The notes: generated from the letters alone by a model not told the origin. Positions 44,057 to 55,949 are shown, counted from the stretch's first letter. The stretch is 64,000 nt of DNA from Alcaligenes sp. SORT26 (GCF_017377875.1 NZ_CP070975.1:2914001-2978000); one strand, 5' to 3'. Made by a program: numbers and translations.

Positions 44057-45454
44057 ATGAATGAATTCTGGCAGTCCTGCGTTCAGAAATTGGAGCAGGA
44101 GCTTCCCCCCCAACAAATAAGTGCGTGGATACGTCCACTGGTTCCCCTGGACTTCGATAGCGAAGCCGGGGTGTTGCGCGTTTCTGCTCCTAATCGTTTC
44201 AAACTGGATTGGGTCCGCAAGAATTTCGCCACTCGTATCGAGGAACTGGCTTCGGATTTCTACGAATGTCCCGTCACGGTTCAGTTCGAGCTGCCTTCGG
44301 CCAGCGCGGCGCCTCGTCGCGCCCTGGCCGATCGTGCGGCTCCGGCGCCTGCAGGTAGCCCGGCCGGTGAAAACCTGGCCCCGCCTGCCTCCAGCCCGGC
44401 GGCAAGCGCCGTCGTGGATGCGGTGCAGGATCGCTCTCGCCTGAATGCTGAACTGACCTTCGATAATTTCGTAACGGGTAAAGCCAACCAACTGGCACGT
44501 GCAGCGGCCTTGCAGGTGGCTGAAAACCCCGGTGTCTCCTATAACCCACTCTTTCTGTATGGCGGTGTGGGTTTGGGCAAGACCCACCTGATTCACGCGA
44601 TTGGCAATGCGCTGGTCGCTAATGGCAATGGTGTGCGGGTTCGCTACGTCCATGCCGACCAGTACGTGTCGGACGTGGTCAAGGCTTACCAGCGCAAGGC
44701 GTTTGACGAGTTCAAGCGCTACTACCATTCGCTGGACTTGCTGCTGATTGACGATATTCAGTTTTTCGCTGGCAAGAACCGTACGCAGGAAGAGTTTTTC
44801 TACGCCTTTGAAGCGATGGTGGCCCAGCGCAAGCAGATCATCATCACCTCGGATACCTATCCTAAAGAGCTGGCTAATATTGATAGCCGACTGATCTCGC
44901 GCTTTGACTCCGGCCTGACCGTGGCGATTGAACCGCCCGAGCTGGAAATGCGTGTGGCGATCTTGTTGCGTAAAGCCCAGGCCGAAGGCATTGCGATGCC
45001 TGAAGAAGTGGCCTTCTTTATTGCCAAGCATTTGCGCAGCAACGTGCGCGAGCTGGAAGGGGCACTGCGCAAGGTTTCGGCCTACGCGCGTTTCCATGGC
45101 CGCGACGTTCTGACGGTGGAAGTGTGCAAGGATGCACTGAAGGATTTGCTGTCGGTCTCCAATGGGCAGATCACAGTGGAAAATATTCAGAAAACCGTGG
45201 CCGATTTTTATAAAATCAAGGTCGCGGATATGTACTCCAAGCGCCGCCCCGCCAATATTGCCATGCCGCGCCAGGTGGCTATGTATCTGGCCAAGGAACT
45301 GACCCAAAAGAGTTTGCCGGAAATTGGCGATCTTTTCGGTGGCAGGGACCACACTACGGTGCTGCACGCGGTGCGCAAAATCTCGGATGCACGCACCAAG
45401 CAAGCCGAACTGAATCACGCATTACACGTACTGGAACAAACTCTCAAAGGATGA
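44057..45454 (+). CDS. dnaA: Chromosomal replication initiator DnaA
   Basis: 465 residues. Domain I is at about 1-85; a proline- and alanine-rich linker (about 85-130) is domain II. The AAA+ domain has Walker A GGVGLGKT (about 169-176) and Walker B LLIDDIQF. Domain IV carries the DnaA-box-binding signature [15 protein letters not shown] near the C terminus. It opens oriC and regulates its own gene. dnaN follows two bases after the stop. Confidence 0.99.
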   Translation: MNEFWQSCVQKLEQELPPQQISAWIRPLVPLDFDSEAGVLRVSAPNRFKLDWVRKNFATRIEELASDFYECPVTVQFELPSASAAPRRALADRAAPAPAGSPAGENLAPPASSPAASAVVDAVQDRSRLNAELTFDNFVTGKANQLARAAALQVAENPGVSYNPLFLYGGVGLGKTHLIHAIGNALVANGNGVRVRYVHADQYVSDVVKAYQRKAFDEFKRYYHSLDLLLIDDIQFFAGKNRTQEEFFYAFEAMVAQRKQIIITSDTYPKELANIDSRLISRFDSGLTVAIEPPELEMRVAILLRKAQAEGIAMPEEVAFFIAKHLRSNVRELEGALRKVSAYARFHGRDVLTVEVCKDALKDLLSVSNGQITVENIQKTVADFYKIKVADMYSKRRPANIAMPRQVAMYLAKELTQKSLPEIGDLFGGRDHTTVLHAVRKISDARTKQAELNHALHVLEQTLKG

Positions 45455-45456
45455 CC

Positions 45457-46566
45457 ATGCAACTCGTTCAAGCGACCCGCGACGCATTGCTAAAGCCCTT
45501 ATCCACAGTAGTTGGCATTGTGGAGCGCCGCCATACTTTGCCGATTCTGGCCAACATCCTGCTGCGTAAAAACGGCTCTGATGTCTCTTTCCTGGCAACC
45601 GACCTGGAAGTGCAGATCACCACCAACGCCGATTTTGGCGTCAGTGACGATAATGCGGCCACGACAGTCGCGGCCCGCAAGCTGCTCGACATTCTGAAAG
45701 CCCTGCCTGACTTTGGCGATGTGCGTCTGGGTCTGGACAGCGGCAAGCTGACGATTCAGTCCGGCAAGAGCCGTTTTCAGTTGCAGACTCTGGAAGCCGC
45801 TGACTTCCCCGTGCTGAACATGCCCGAACAGTGGGACGTGTCCTTGAGCCTGCCTCAGCGCACTCTCAAGCACCTGTTCAACACGGTGCACTTTGCCATG
45901 GCCCAGCAAGACATTCGCTACTACCTGAACGGTATGTTGCTGGTGTTTGAGCCCGGCCTGGTACGTACGGTTACCACCGACGGTCACCGCCTGGCGCATA
46001 ATGCCACCGCGATTGAAGGTGTGCAGGAACGTCACGACATCATCGTGCCCCGCAAGACCGTGCTGGAAATGCAGCGCCTGCTGGGTGATACCGACGATCT
46101 GGTCAATATTGATGTGTCCAGCCGTCAAATCCGTTTCCGCTTTGGCGATGTGGAGCTGGTCTCCAAACTGGTGGAAGGCAAGTTCCCGGACTTTGCCCGT
46201 GTGATTCCTTCCAACTACACGCGCCACTTTGATGTCAGCCGCGAAGTGCTGCAAGGCAGCTTGCAACGTGCTGCCATTCTGACCACCGACAAACTGCGTG
46301 GCGTGCGACTGCAACTGTCGCAAAACCAGCTCAAGATTTCAGCCTCCAATGCGGAGCAGGAAGAAGCCGTTGAAGAGCTGGATATTGATTATGAACACGA
46401 AAGTCTGGACGTTGGTTTTAACGTCAGCTACTTGCTGGATGTGTTGGCCAGTATCAAGGACGAAACCGTCCGCTGGTCTGTGCAGCCCGACGCCAACGCC
46501 TCTGTGTTGATGACGCTGCCCGAGCAAGAAGAGTTCAAGTACGTGGTCATGCCGATGCGCATTTAA
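45457..46566 (+). CDS. dnaN: DNA polymerase III beta sliding clamp
   Basis: 369 residues from the ATG at 45457, preceded by AAAGGA at good spacing; an ATG at 45451 is less likely. It has the three clamp domains, beginning MQLVQATRDALLKPLSTVVGIVERRHTLPILANIL and ending YVVMPMRI. As a dimer it tethers replicases to DNA. It sits between dnaA and gyrB, the common arrangement. Confidence 0.99.
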   Translation: MQLVQATRDALLKPLSTVVGIVERRHTLPILANILLRKNGSDVSFLATDLEVQITTNADFGVSDDNAATTVAARKLLDILKALPDFGDVRLGLDSGKLTIQSGKSRFQLQTLEAADFPVLNMPEQWDVSLSLPQRTLKHLFNTVHFAMAQQDIRYYLNGMLLVFEPGLVRTVTTDGHRLAHNATAIEGVQERHDIIVPRKTVLEMQRLLGDTDDLVNIDVSSRQIRFRFGDVELVSKLVEGKFPDFARVIPSNYTRHFDVSREVLQGSLQRAAILTTDKLRGVRLQLSQNQLKISASNAEQEEAVEELDIDYEHESLDVGFNVSYLLDVLASIKDETVRWSVQPDANASVLMTLPEQEEFKYVVMPMRI

Positions 46567-46612
46567 TGCGGCATGTTCGACAGGTATGGCCCGCCGGGCC
46601 ATGCCCGCTTGA

Positions 46613-49096
<2,484 letters not shown>

Positions 49097-49112
49097 GGCT
49101 GGCGGTGCTCAT

Positions 49113-49158
49113 AATTCCTGAAAGCTGTTCGGCTTGATGAAAACCGATTTCAGGAATT
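49113..49158. repeat. Inverted repeat after gyrB
   Basis: A perfect 11-bp inverted repeat, AATTCCTGAAA (49113-49123) and TTTCAGGAATT (49148-49158), encloses 24 bases that can form a further small stem (TCGG with CCGA). It has no T tail and lies between the gyrB stop and the terminator, so it may be an mRNA-end structure or a protein site. Confidence 0.5.
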
Positions 49159-49192
49159 CGTGAAAAACCCTGCAGTGATGCGGATGAATAAA

Positions 49193-49228
49193 ATGGGCTC
49201 CGGCGTTCCTGCTGGGGCTCATTTTTTT
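49193..49228 (+). terminator. gyrB terminator
   Basis: ATGGGCTCC (49193-49201) pairs with GGGGCTCAT (49214-49222) with two G-T pairs and a 12-base loop, followed by a run of seven T. It closes the dnaA-dnaN-gyrB series. Confidence 0.7.
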
Positions 49229-49341
49229 GGTGATGACTGATGAGCCTTGAGGCCAGAGGATCAGGCGTCGGCCTTGCAAGGCCCCTTGATCGCTCGTAAA
49301 GACGCTGTCAATTATTCAATAACTCTTTGTTTGGAAATGAA

Positions 49342-50043
49342 ATGCGACTGGACAAGTTTCTTGGTGAGAGTACGGATCTGAGTCGCTCAGACGCACGTAA
49401 AGTCCTTAAAAGTGGGGAAATCACGGTTAACGGCGAGGTGGTGACCAAGGGCACCCACGTTATACAAGAGGGCGACGTAGTGCTCTGGGACGACGAGCCG
49501 CTTGCCCTGATTGGTCTGCGTTACATCATGCTCAATAAGCCCGCTGGTTACGAGTGCAGCCTTAAAAATAGCGCTTACCCGTCCGTGATGATGCTGATTG
49601 ATGTGGACAAGCGTGAGCGTTTGCACACCGTTGGTCGATTGGATGTGGATACCACCGGCCTGATTTTGATTACGGATGACGGCCAGTGGACGCATCGTAT
49701 TATCTCGCCCCGCCATCAGTGCGATAAGGTCTACGTGGCTACCTTGGCAGAGCCTTTGCCTGACAATGCAGAAGAACTGTTCAAGGCCGGTATCTTGTTG
49801 AATGGCGAGGACAAGCCGACGCTGCCAGCCGTGCTGGAACGCATTGATGAACGCACCGCAAGGCTGACCATTCAGGAAGGGAAATACCATCAGGTGAAGC
49901 GTATGTTTGCTTCTTTGGGGAACTTGGTTCAGACCCTGCATCGGGAGCGCATTGGCTCTCTGTCTTTGGACGCAAGTCTGGAGCCAGGAGAGTCGCGTTA
50001 TTTGACCCCTGCCGAGGTGCAGCAGTTTGTCGAAGAAGGTTAA
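49342..50043 (+). CDS. rsuA: 16S rRNA pseudouridine synthase, RsuA family
   Basis: 233 residues from the ATG at 49342; a TTG five codons upstream is less likely. An N-terminal S4 RNA-binding domain (about 1-50) is followed by the catalytic domain with GRLDVDTTGLILITDDG (catalytic D101) and YHQVKRMFASLGNLV. It makes a pseudouridine in small-subunit rRNA, U516 in E. coli. It is a single gene between the gyrB terminator and its own bidirectional terminator. The RluE/RluF types are the main alternative but RsuA fits best. Confidence 0.88.
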   Translation: MRLDKFLGESTDLSRSDARKVLKSGEITVNGEVVTKGTHVIQEGDVVLWDDEPLALIGLRYIMLNKPAGYECSLKNSAYPSVMMLIDVDKRERLHTVGRLDVDTTGLILITDDGQWTHRIISPRHQCDKVYVATLAEPLPDNAEELFKAGILLNGEDKPTLPAVLERIDERTARLTIQEGKYHQVKRMFASLGNLVQTLHRERIGSLSLDASLEPGESRYLTPAEVQQFVEEG

Positions 50044-50137
50044 ACCGTTTACCTGGCCTTGGATTCTTGCTGTGGCAAGCTAAAGGCGCATCAAACCCAG
50101 GGCTTGGGTGTCCGAGTTCTGGGGGACATCCAGTCAT

Positions 50138-50178
50138 AAAAAAAGCGCTCAAACATATCTTGTTTGAGCGCTTTTTTA
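50138..50178. terminator. Bidirectional terminator between rsuA and a GNAT gene
   Basis: AGCGCTCAAACA (50144-50155) pairs perfectly with TGTTTGAGCGCT (50161-50172), with a five-base loop and long A and T runs on the two sides. It serves both convergent genes. Confidence 0.92.
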
Positions 50179-50198
50179 TATCAGAGTCAGGCCACGCC

Positions 50199-50666
50199 TT
50201 ATTTAAGCGCCTTGCGCATGATGCTGGTGTTGTGTTGATAGCCTAGCTGCTCATACAGAGCGATAGGGCCCAGATTATTGCTCAAGACCCCTAGCTCGAT
50301 ATAGTCCAACCCTCGCACTTGCGCCCACTCCTGGGCGGCCTGCATAAGCAGCTTGCCCATCCCCATTCCCCGCGCAGCCTCCGTCACGACAAGATCAATC
50401 ACGTAAGCAAAGTCATGTGGTGCGATGCAGTTGTACGGCGGGGTTTTCTGCTGCTGAACAATGATAAAACCCAGTACTTGATTATCCTTCTCGGCCACAA
50501 ACAAGACTGCCTGATCCGATTCAATCATGGATTTGATAAAGCTCTCGTCCTGCCGTGCTTGCAGGTAGTAGTGCGGCTGCAAATGATGCATATGGGCGAA
50601 TAGCTCGGCGTACATATCTCCAATTGTGCCAATGTCAGCAAGTTGGGCGGGACGTATGGTGGGCAT
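50199..50666 (-). CDS. GNAT family N-acetyltransferase
   Basis: 155 residues, a single GNAT domain. The acetyl-CoA pyrophosphate loop is in VVTEAARGMGMGKLLMQAA (about 93-111), followed by the C-terminal VLSNNLGPIALYEQLGYQ typical of the family. The substrate is not predictable; small GNATs of this type acetylate amino acids, polyamines, antibiotics or proteins. Alone on its strand, it is convergent with rsuA and divergent from the TRAP operon. Confidence 0.88.
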   Translation of the reverse strand: MPTIRPAQLADIGTIGDMYAELFAHMHHLQPHYYLQARQDESFIKSMIESDQAVLFVAEKDNQVLGFIIVQQQKTPPYNCIAPHDFAYVIDLVVTEAARGMGMGKLLMQAAQEWAQVRGLDYIELGVLSNNLGPIALYEQLGYQHNTSIMRKALK

Positions 50667-51133
50667 GGTTCGGGCTCTTGGTAAGTAATAAAAACAGAAG
50701 CGTCTTGATGGTAGGCCGGGCAGGGAGAGGTAGCAAATCTTCTGTGCAAAATACCCCTTTCAGGACAATGGGTAATTCCGTTCTATGCCAGTCCAACGCC
50801 CTTCCCAGGTCCCCTCCTCTGTGCACCTATTCCCCCTGAAAACTGCTTTTGTACATTTACCTCTATTTTTGTAAAGTATTTGTGCACGTAGTTTACGACC
50901 GTCCTTATCCTGCAAGCTTCCCTGTCATCACTCCATGTGATGTCGTCAAACCCTTGTGTTTTCTAGTGTTAAATGGATATTTAGTGGAAAACCCCAAGCT
51001 AAATTTTTTCAAAAAACTAGAGGTTTAAAGTAATATCACACTGTTTTTGAGCAAATTTTGTGTACATTTAATGCACGAAGTTTACACGGAGCACTTGAAT
51101 TTACATGCAGTGCCTATAGAGGGGAGGAGTTTG
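50667..51133 (+). promoter_or_regulatory. TRAP operon promoter region with operator-like repeats
   Basis: 467 bases without a credible gene. A 26-base imperfect dyad at 50871-50896 starts GTAAAGTATTTGTGCAC and ends in TAGTTTAC. A related element at 51060-51087 shares TGCACGAAGTTTAC with TGCACGTAGTTTAC of the first, only one base different. A further TGTGCAC lies at 50820-50826. GTAAAGT-N2-TTGTGCAC recurs at 59411-59427 before the XRE-cupin gene. These look like binding sites of one regulator. GGGGAGGAG precedes the first TRAP gene. Confidence 0.55.
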
Positions 51134-51616
51134 ATGCAGACCCGTTTCTTGCGTCATGTTTGCAGTTTTATGTTCGGGCTGGCCGCACTGGCCATCCTGG
51201 CGCTGATGATGGTGGCTTTTGCCGACGTCATGATGCGCAGCTTTGTTCGACCATTGTCTGGCGCATTTGAATTAACCGAGGTGCTGGTCGGGGTCATGGT
51301 CTTTGCCGCCCTGCCCTTTGTCACCTTGAGCGGCAAGCACGTCAAGGTGTCCTTGTTGCGTTCTTTGGTGGGGCAAAAGCCACTGGTGCAAGGCTTGTTG
51401 CGCTGGTGTAGCCGCGTGGCGACAGGTGTGTTGATGGCCTTTCTGGCGTACCACCTGTGGGCTCTGGGTGTTCAGTTTGCGCAGACCAATTCCCGCGCTG
51501 TATTTGCAGATCTGCCATTGGCGCCGTTTGCGTACTTTGCGGCGGTGATGTGCGCCTTATCCACGCTGGCCGCACTGTTCAGTGCAGACGGTGACGAGCT
51601 CGCTGAGGAAAAATAA
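51134..51616 (+). CDS. TRAP transporter small permease (DctQ type)
   Basis: 160 residues from the ATG at 51134, which has GGGGAGGAG upstream; the frame is open further left without a site. It has four membrane helices and the DctQ-type segment MMVAFADVMMRSFVRPLSGAFELTEVLVGVMVF. With the large permease it forms the membrane part of a sodium-driven solute importer. The large-permease gene starts at its last base. Confidence 0.92.
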   Translation: MQTRFLRHVCSFMFGLAALAILALMMVAFADVMMRSFVRPLSGAFELTEVLVGVMVFAALPFVTLSGKHVKVSLLRSLVGQKPLVQGLLRWCSRVATGVLMAFLAYHLWALGVQFAQTNSRAVFADLPLAPFAYFAAVMCALSTLAALFSADGDELAEEK

Positions 51617-52905
51617 TGACTGTCGTTGTCACTGGCATGATCATCCTGATCGTGCTCATGGTCCTGGAAGTACCCATCGCGGTGGCGATGGCTTTGGTAG
51701 GTATTGGCGGCTTTGCCTATGTGGTCGATTGGGGCCCGGCAGCCTATATGGCAGCGGAAACTTCGTATCGCCTGGTTCATAACTACAACCTGTCTGTTAT
51801 CCCCTTGTTCATTCTGATGGGCAATCTGGTGACGCGGGCGGATGTCTCTAAAGATCTGTTTGATCTGGCCTATCGCTTTGTGGGCCATCGTCGCGGTGGT
51901 CTGGCGATTGCAACGGTGCTGTCGGGCGGGATGTTCTCGGCCGTGTGTGGTTCCAGTTTCGCCACAACGGCGACGATGGCCCGGGTCGCTTACCCCTCCA
52001 TGAAGCGTTACGGCTACGCCGATTCGCTGGCGGGTGGTGCGATTGCCTCGGCAGGGACCTTGGGCGCCATGATTCCGCCCAGCGTGCCCTTGATTGTCTA
52101 TGGTGTGCTGACCAGCAATGACATCGGCAAGCTGTTTATCGCCGCGGTGTTGCCCGGTATTTTGGGCATGGTGCTGTACATAGGCGCGGTCATGGTGGCC
52201 ACTCGCATGACACCCGGTCTGGCCGGTGCGGGCGAGCGCAGCTCCTGGATGGAACGACTCCGTGGCCTGAAGAGTGTCGGCTCGGTCTTGCTGCTGTTTC
52301 TGCTGGTAATTGGCGGGATTTACGGCAACTTGTTCACGCCTACCGAAGCGGCCGGTATCGGTGCAGTGGGTGCCCTGCTCATCATGATCTGGCGTCGCAA
52401 GTTCTCCTGGCAGAGCTTGATGGCTGCCTTGCGTGAAACCGCCATGACCAGTGCCGCCATCTTCGTGATTATGGTGGGCGCACAAATCTTCACCACCTTT
52501 GTGAACGTGGCTGGTTTTACCGCCCTGTTGTCTGATGCGGTGCAGCAATGGGACTTGCCGGGTTGGGGCATTTTGCTGGGCATCGTGGTGCTGTATCTGG
52601 TCTTGGGTTGCATGCTGGAAGGCATGTCCATGCTCCTGCTGACTCTGCCCATTGTTTACCCGTTGATTATCAACCTGGGCCTGGACCCGATCTGGTTCGG
52701 CATTCTGGTGGTGACCCTGATCGAAGTGGGCCTGATTACACCGCCCTTGGGGATGAACGTGTTTGTGCTCAATTCCGTGGTGCCATCCATGTCGCTCAGC
52801 ACGATTTACCGGGGCGTTATCTATTTTGTATTGGCTGATCTGCTGCGCCTGGCGCTCCTGATTGGCATACCTGGCATTGCTTTGTTTCTGCCCTCATTGA
52901 TGTAA
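51616..52905 (+). CDS. TRAP transporter large permease (DctM type)
   Basis: 429 residues, about 12 hydrophobic helices, with DctM signatures NLSVIPLFILMGNLVTRADVSKDLFDLAYRFVGHRRGGLAIATVLSGGMFSAVCGSS and AGTLGAMIPPSVPLIVYGVL, and GLITPPLGMNVFVLNSV near the end. It forms the transport channel and the sodium coupling site. It overlaps the DctQ-type gene by one base and is followed 40 bases later by the binding-protein gene. Confidence 0.95.
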   Translation: MTVVVTGMIILIVLMVLEVPIAVAMALVGIGGFAYVVDWGPAAYMAAETSYRLVHNYNLSVIPLFILMGNLVTRADVSKDLFDLAYRFVGHRRGGLAIATVLSGGMFSAVCGSSFATTATMARVAYPSMKRYGYADSLAGGAIASAGTLGAMIPPSVPLIVYGVLTSNDIGKLFIAAVLPGILGMVLYIGAVMVATRMTPGLAGAGERSSWMERLRGLKSVGSVLLLFLLVIGGIYGNLFTPTEAAGIGAVGALLIMIWRRKFSWQSLMAALRETAMTSAAIFVIMVGAQIFTTFVNVAGFTALLSDAVQQWDLPGWGILLGIVVLYLVLGCMLEGMSMLLLTLPIVYPLIINLGLDPIWFGILVVTLIEVGLITPPLGMNVFVLNSVVPSMSLSTIYRGVIYFVLADLLRLALLIGIPGIALFLPSLM

Positions 52906-52945
52906 GCCATTTTTTATTGAATCTGATTTTCTCGAAGGAATATGC

Positions 52946-53980
52946 ATGATTAAGCAAGTTAGCAAATGGGTGGGGGTAGCTGCAGTCGCCCTGGCAGCCA
53001 GCACCAGCGTACAGGCACAGAACATTACGCTGCGTTTTTCCAACTGGTTGCCTCCTACCCACCCTATGGTTACCGAGATGCTCAACCCTTGGGCCAAGGA
53101 TGTGGAGAAGGCAACAGAAGGCCGAGTGAAAATTCAGGTGTTGCCGCCCTTGGGCACCCCTGCCTCGCACTACGATCTGGTACGTAATGGTGTGGCGGAC
53201 ATGACGATTGGCGTGCACTCCTACACACCCGAGCGCTTCAAGCTGACGGAAATGGTGGAACTGCCCATGACTGCCGAGAACGCTCAGGTGAATTCGCTGG
53301 CGTACTGGCGCACGTACCAGAAGTACTTCATGGGCAAGAACGAGCACGCAGGCACCAAGCTTCTGGGCGCGTGGGTGCCCGGTTCGTATCAGTTGTGGAC
53401 GGCCGCCAAGGTAGACAGTCTGGACAAGCTGGACGGCACCAAGATCCGTATTCCCGGTGTGCTGGTGGAACGTATTGCCAAGCTGCTGGGGCTGGTGTCG
53501 ATCTCTTCGACCCTGACCGAAGCCTACGACCAGATCTCGCGCGGCATTATTGATGGCATGTTCCAGAACTACACCACGGTCATCGACTTCAATTTGTCCC
53601 GCTTCATGCCGAATCTGTTCCTCTTGCCCGGTGGTTTCTCGGCCTCCAGCCAATTCATGGTGGTGAACGAGCGTAGCTGGCAGCGTATCAGCGAGGCTGA
53701 CCGTGCCGCGATTGATGCCTTGTCGGGCGAAGCGATGGTCAAGCGTTTTTCCGGCATCTGGCAAAAGAACAATGTGGCTGCGTTTGATCGCCTGACTGCC
53801 GAGGGCATTAAAGTCCATCGCATTGAAGGCGAACAGTTGGAAGCCATGAAGACCAAGCTGGCGGTGATTGAGCAGCAATGGTTAAGCGAAGCCAAGGGTG
53901 TCGAGGCCCAGGAAGCGCTGAATTTCTACCGCGCCGAGCTGGATCGCGTGGCGGCTGAGCTGGGTGTTTCCAAGGACTAA
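52946..53980 (+). CDS. TRAP transporter substrate-binding protein (DctP type)
   Basis: 344 residues with a signal peptide ending at residue 24 (SVQA). The DctP family is shown by ITLRFSNWLPPTHPMVTEMLNPWAKDVEKATEGRVKIQVLPP and by the conserved Arg in KIRIPG, which binds the substrate carboxylate. The ligand is therefore probably a carboxylate. It is the last transporter gene and is followed by a hydrolase gene. Confidence 0.95.
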   Translation: MIKQVSKWVGVAAVALAASTSVQAQNITLRFSNWLPPTHPMVTEMLNPWAKDVEKATEGRVKIQVLPPLGTPASHYDLVRNGVADMTIGVHSYTPERFKLTEMVELPMTAENAQVNSLAYWRTYQKYFMGKNEHAGTKLLGAWVPGSYQLWTAAKVDSLDKLDGTKIRIPGVLVERIAKLLGLVSISSTLTEAYDQISRGIIDGMFQNYTTVIDFNLSRFMPNLFLLPGGFSASSQFMVVNERSWQRISEADRAAIDALSGEAMVKRFSGIWQKNNVAAFDRLTAEGIKVHRIEGEQLEAMKTKLAVIEQQWLSEAKGVEAQEALNFYRAELDRVAAELGVSKD

Positions 53981-53987
53981 GCCCCTC

Positions 53988-54818
53988 ATGTCACAGCATC
54001 TGGAAAGTGAATACAACGCCAGTTGGCATGTGCCCGACCATAAGGAGATTGTTGCCTCGTGGTCGGGGCTGGCCGAGCAGTTTCGGGCCGGTTCGTGCCA
54101 TGAAGCCAATCAGCCCTATGGCCCGGAAACGCGCAATGTCATGGACATTCACTTTCCGGCTGTGGAGCGCCCGGATGCGGCGGTGCTGATGTTCATTCAC
54201 GGCGGTTACTGGCAGTCCATGGATCAGCGTCGTTTCAGCCATCTGGCACAAGGCAGTGTGGATAACGGTCTGATTACGGTGTTGCCAACGTATACCCTGT
54301 GCCCACAGGCCAGTGTGGCGCAGATTATTGACGAGCTGCGCATGGCTTGCGCGGTGATCTGGCGAAGGTTCCAGCGACCTATTGTGGTGGCTGGGCATTC
54401 AGCCGGGGGCCACCTGGCTGCGTGTTTGCTGGCAACAGATTGGCCTGCTTTTGCCCCTGATTTGCCCCACGATATATTGCGTGCAGGTCTGGGCTTGTCG
54501 GGGCTCTACGATCTGGAGCCGCTGACACATATCGGTATCAATGATGCCTTGCAGTTGAATGCCGAAACCGCACGTGCTTGCAGCCCCTTGTTCTGGCCCG
54601 CGCCCATTGCTGGGCAGTCTTTTGAGGCTTGGGTGGGTGGGGATGAAACGTCGGAGTTTCATCGTCAAAGTCAGGAGCTGGCCCAGTCCTGGTCTGGCCA
54701 GGGTTTGGAGGTGGTTTACCGGGCCTTGCCGGGGACCAATCATTACAACGTGATCGCGGCTTTGGCCGATAAGGAGTCTGTCGTGTCAGAGCGTTTGCTA
54801 GCACTGGCGACAAACTGA
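53988..54818 (+). CDS. Alpha/beta hydrolase, kynurenine formamidase-like
   Basis: 276 residues from the ATG at 53988, seven bases after the binding-protein stop. The oxyanion motif HGGYW (71-75) and nucleophile elbow GHSAGGH (Ser138), with a C-terminal His in GTNHYNVI, are those of the arylformamidase/esterase group. No other tryptophan catabolic gene is present, so kynurenine formamidase activity is not assumed. Position in the TRAP operon suggests it hydrolyses the imported compound. A strong terminator follows. Confidence 0.85.
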   Translation: MSQHLESEYNASWHVPDHKEIVASWSGLAEQFRAGSCHEANQPYGPETRNVMDIHFPAVERPDAAVLMFIHGGYWQSMDQRRFSHLAQGSVDNGLITVLPTYTLCPQASVAQIIDELRMACAVIWRRFQRPIVVAGHSAGGHLAACLLATDWPAFAPDLPHDILRAGLGLSGLYDLEPLTHIGINDALQLNAETARACSPLFWPAPIAGQSFEAWVGGDETSEFHRQSQELAQSWSGQGLEVVYRALPGTNHYNVIAALADKESVVSERLLALATN

Positions 54819-54853
54819 GTTATCTCTGTCTTTGAGTAGACAAACCACTTTTT

Positions 54854-54877
54854 CCGGGCCTTTGGCCCGGTTTTTTT
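54854..54877 (+). terminator. TRAP operon terminator
   Basis: CCGGGCC (54854-54860) and GGCCCGG (54864-54870) form a perfect stem with a TTT loop, followed by seven T, about 35 bases past the hydrolase stop. Confidence 0.95.
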
Positions 54878-54989
54878 GTGCTCGCTTGATTCCCTTTAAC
54901 TTTGTTCATTGTTAAGTATTCGTCTTTAAACGAAAATGAAAGAGCAAGACCGTAGCAGGTTGTATTTGACTGGCAAGAGAGAAAAGATC

Positions 54990-55280
54990 ATGAAAAGCAG
55001 ATCACATGATGAGGCGATGGCCGAGTTGTATCGCGGTGATCCGGCCTTGGCATTAGAGACCATTAATCAGATTCTGGAGGACGGGGATCAAGCGGAGCTG
55101 CTGATCGTACTACGCCAATTAGCACAGGCTTTTGGCGGGGTGCAGGCGGTTGCCGAGCAGGCGCAGTTAAATCCGACGCAGCTCTACAGGACGCTATCTC
55201 CCAAGGGGAATCCGGCGTTGAGCAGTTTGACGGCCATTTTGAAGGCAATGGGTCTGCGTCTGGCGGTACAGCCTTTGTAG
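54990..55280 (+). CDS. Putative addiction-module antidote protein (orphan, HigA-like)
   Basis: 96 residues from the ATG at 54990; an in-frame start at 54936 adds 18 residues without benefit. The protein resembles the small XRE-type antitoxins that partner RelE/HigB-like toxins: ALETINQILEDGDQAELLIVLRQLAQAFGGVQAVAEQAQLNPTQLYRTLSPKGNPALSSLTAILKAMGLRLAVQP, with an HTH at about 50-85. The toxin gene normally directly precedes it; only about 170 non-coding bases separate it from the TRAP hydrolase, so no toxin is encoded beside it. Confidence 0.8.
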   Translation: MKSRSHDEAMAELYRGDPALALETINQILEDGDQAELLIVLRQLAQAFGGVQAVAEQAQLNPTQLYRTLSPKGNPALSSLTAILKAMGLRLAVQPL

Positions 55281-55347
55281 TCATCCAGATGACCGTGGTT
55301 TAGCATGGCACTTCTAGCCTACGGGCTTACTTTATTTGAACGCATCC

Positions 55348-55803
55348 ATGACTGAAAATACCCCCGATACATGCCCTGTTTACAAGGCAGCCTGTCATTG
55401 TGGAACCGTGCGTTTTACGGTAAAGCTGACTGATGGCCTGCGTTCGGCGCGCCGTTGCAATTGCTCGTATTGCCGTATGCGTGGCGCTGTGGCGGTCTCG
55501 GCTGATCTGGCTGATATTCAGGTTGAGCATGGCCAGGATGCGTTGGCGCTTTATCAATTCAACACCGGGCAGGCCAAGCATTATTTCTGTTCGCGCTGCG
55601 GTATCTACACTTTCCATCAACGTCGCTCCAAGCCGGAGCAGTATGGCGTGAATGTGGCCTGCATTGAGGGCATGAGCCCCTTCGACTTCGCGGAGGTGCC
55701 GGTTAATGAAGGTGGCAGTCATCCCAAGGATCGTCCCGGTGGTGCCAGCCTGATCGCCGGTTGGTTGCGTTATCAGGCCAATCCTGAGATGCAGGACGAC
55801 TGA
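55348..55803 (+). CDS. GFA family (Cys-rich, zinc-binding) protein
   Basis: 151 residues from the ATG at 55348. The zinc cysteines of the glutathione-dependent formaldehyde-activating (GFA/DUF636) family are present: ACHCGTVRF, CNCSYCRMRG and YFCSRCGIYTFHQ. The family binds zinc and is named for a formaldehyde-activating relative; most members have no proven substrate. It appears to be a single gene. Its stop is close to the convergent porin terminator. Confidence 0.9.
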   Translation: MTENTPDTCPVYKAACHCGTVRFTVKLTDGLRSARRCNCSYCRMRGAVAVSADLADIQVEHGQDALALYQFNTGQAKHYFCSRCGIYTFHQRRSKPEQYGVNVACIEGMSPFDFAEVPVNEGGSHPKDRPGGASLIAGWLRYQANPEMQDD

Positions 55804-55835
55804 TCGTTCTTGTGTCCCCGTGTGGATGCCACCCG

Positions 55836-55872
55836 TAAAAAAACGCCCCTTACGACAAGTGTAGAGGGGCGT
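55836..55872 (-). terminator. Porin terminator
   Basis: ACGCCCCT (55843-55850) pairs with AGGGGCGT (55865-55872) around a 14-base loop. The run of A on the left gives a U tract in the leftward transcript. It lies about 110 bases past the porin stop. Confidence 0.72.
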
Positions 55873-55928
55873 ATAAAAAGAGATAACGCGGAACAGAATC
55901 GCGCATCTACGGAAAAACAATGCAGGCT

Positions 55929-55949
55929 GTCACGGGGATTCCCCGTGAC
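55929..55949. repeat. GC-rich dyad downstream of the porin gene
   Basis: GTCACGGGG (55929-55937) and CCCCGTGAC (55941-55949) form a perfect nine-bp inverted repeat with a three-base spacer. It lies between the porin stop and its terminator and may stabilise the mRNA 3' end. Confidence 0.5.
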
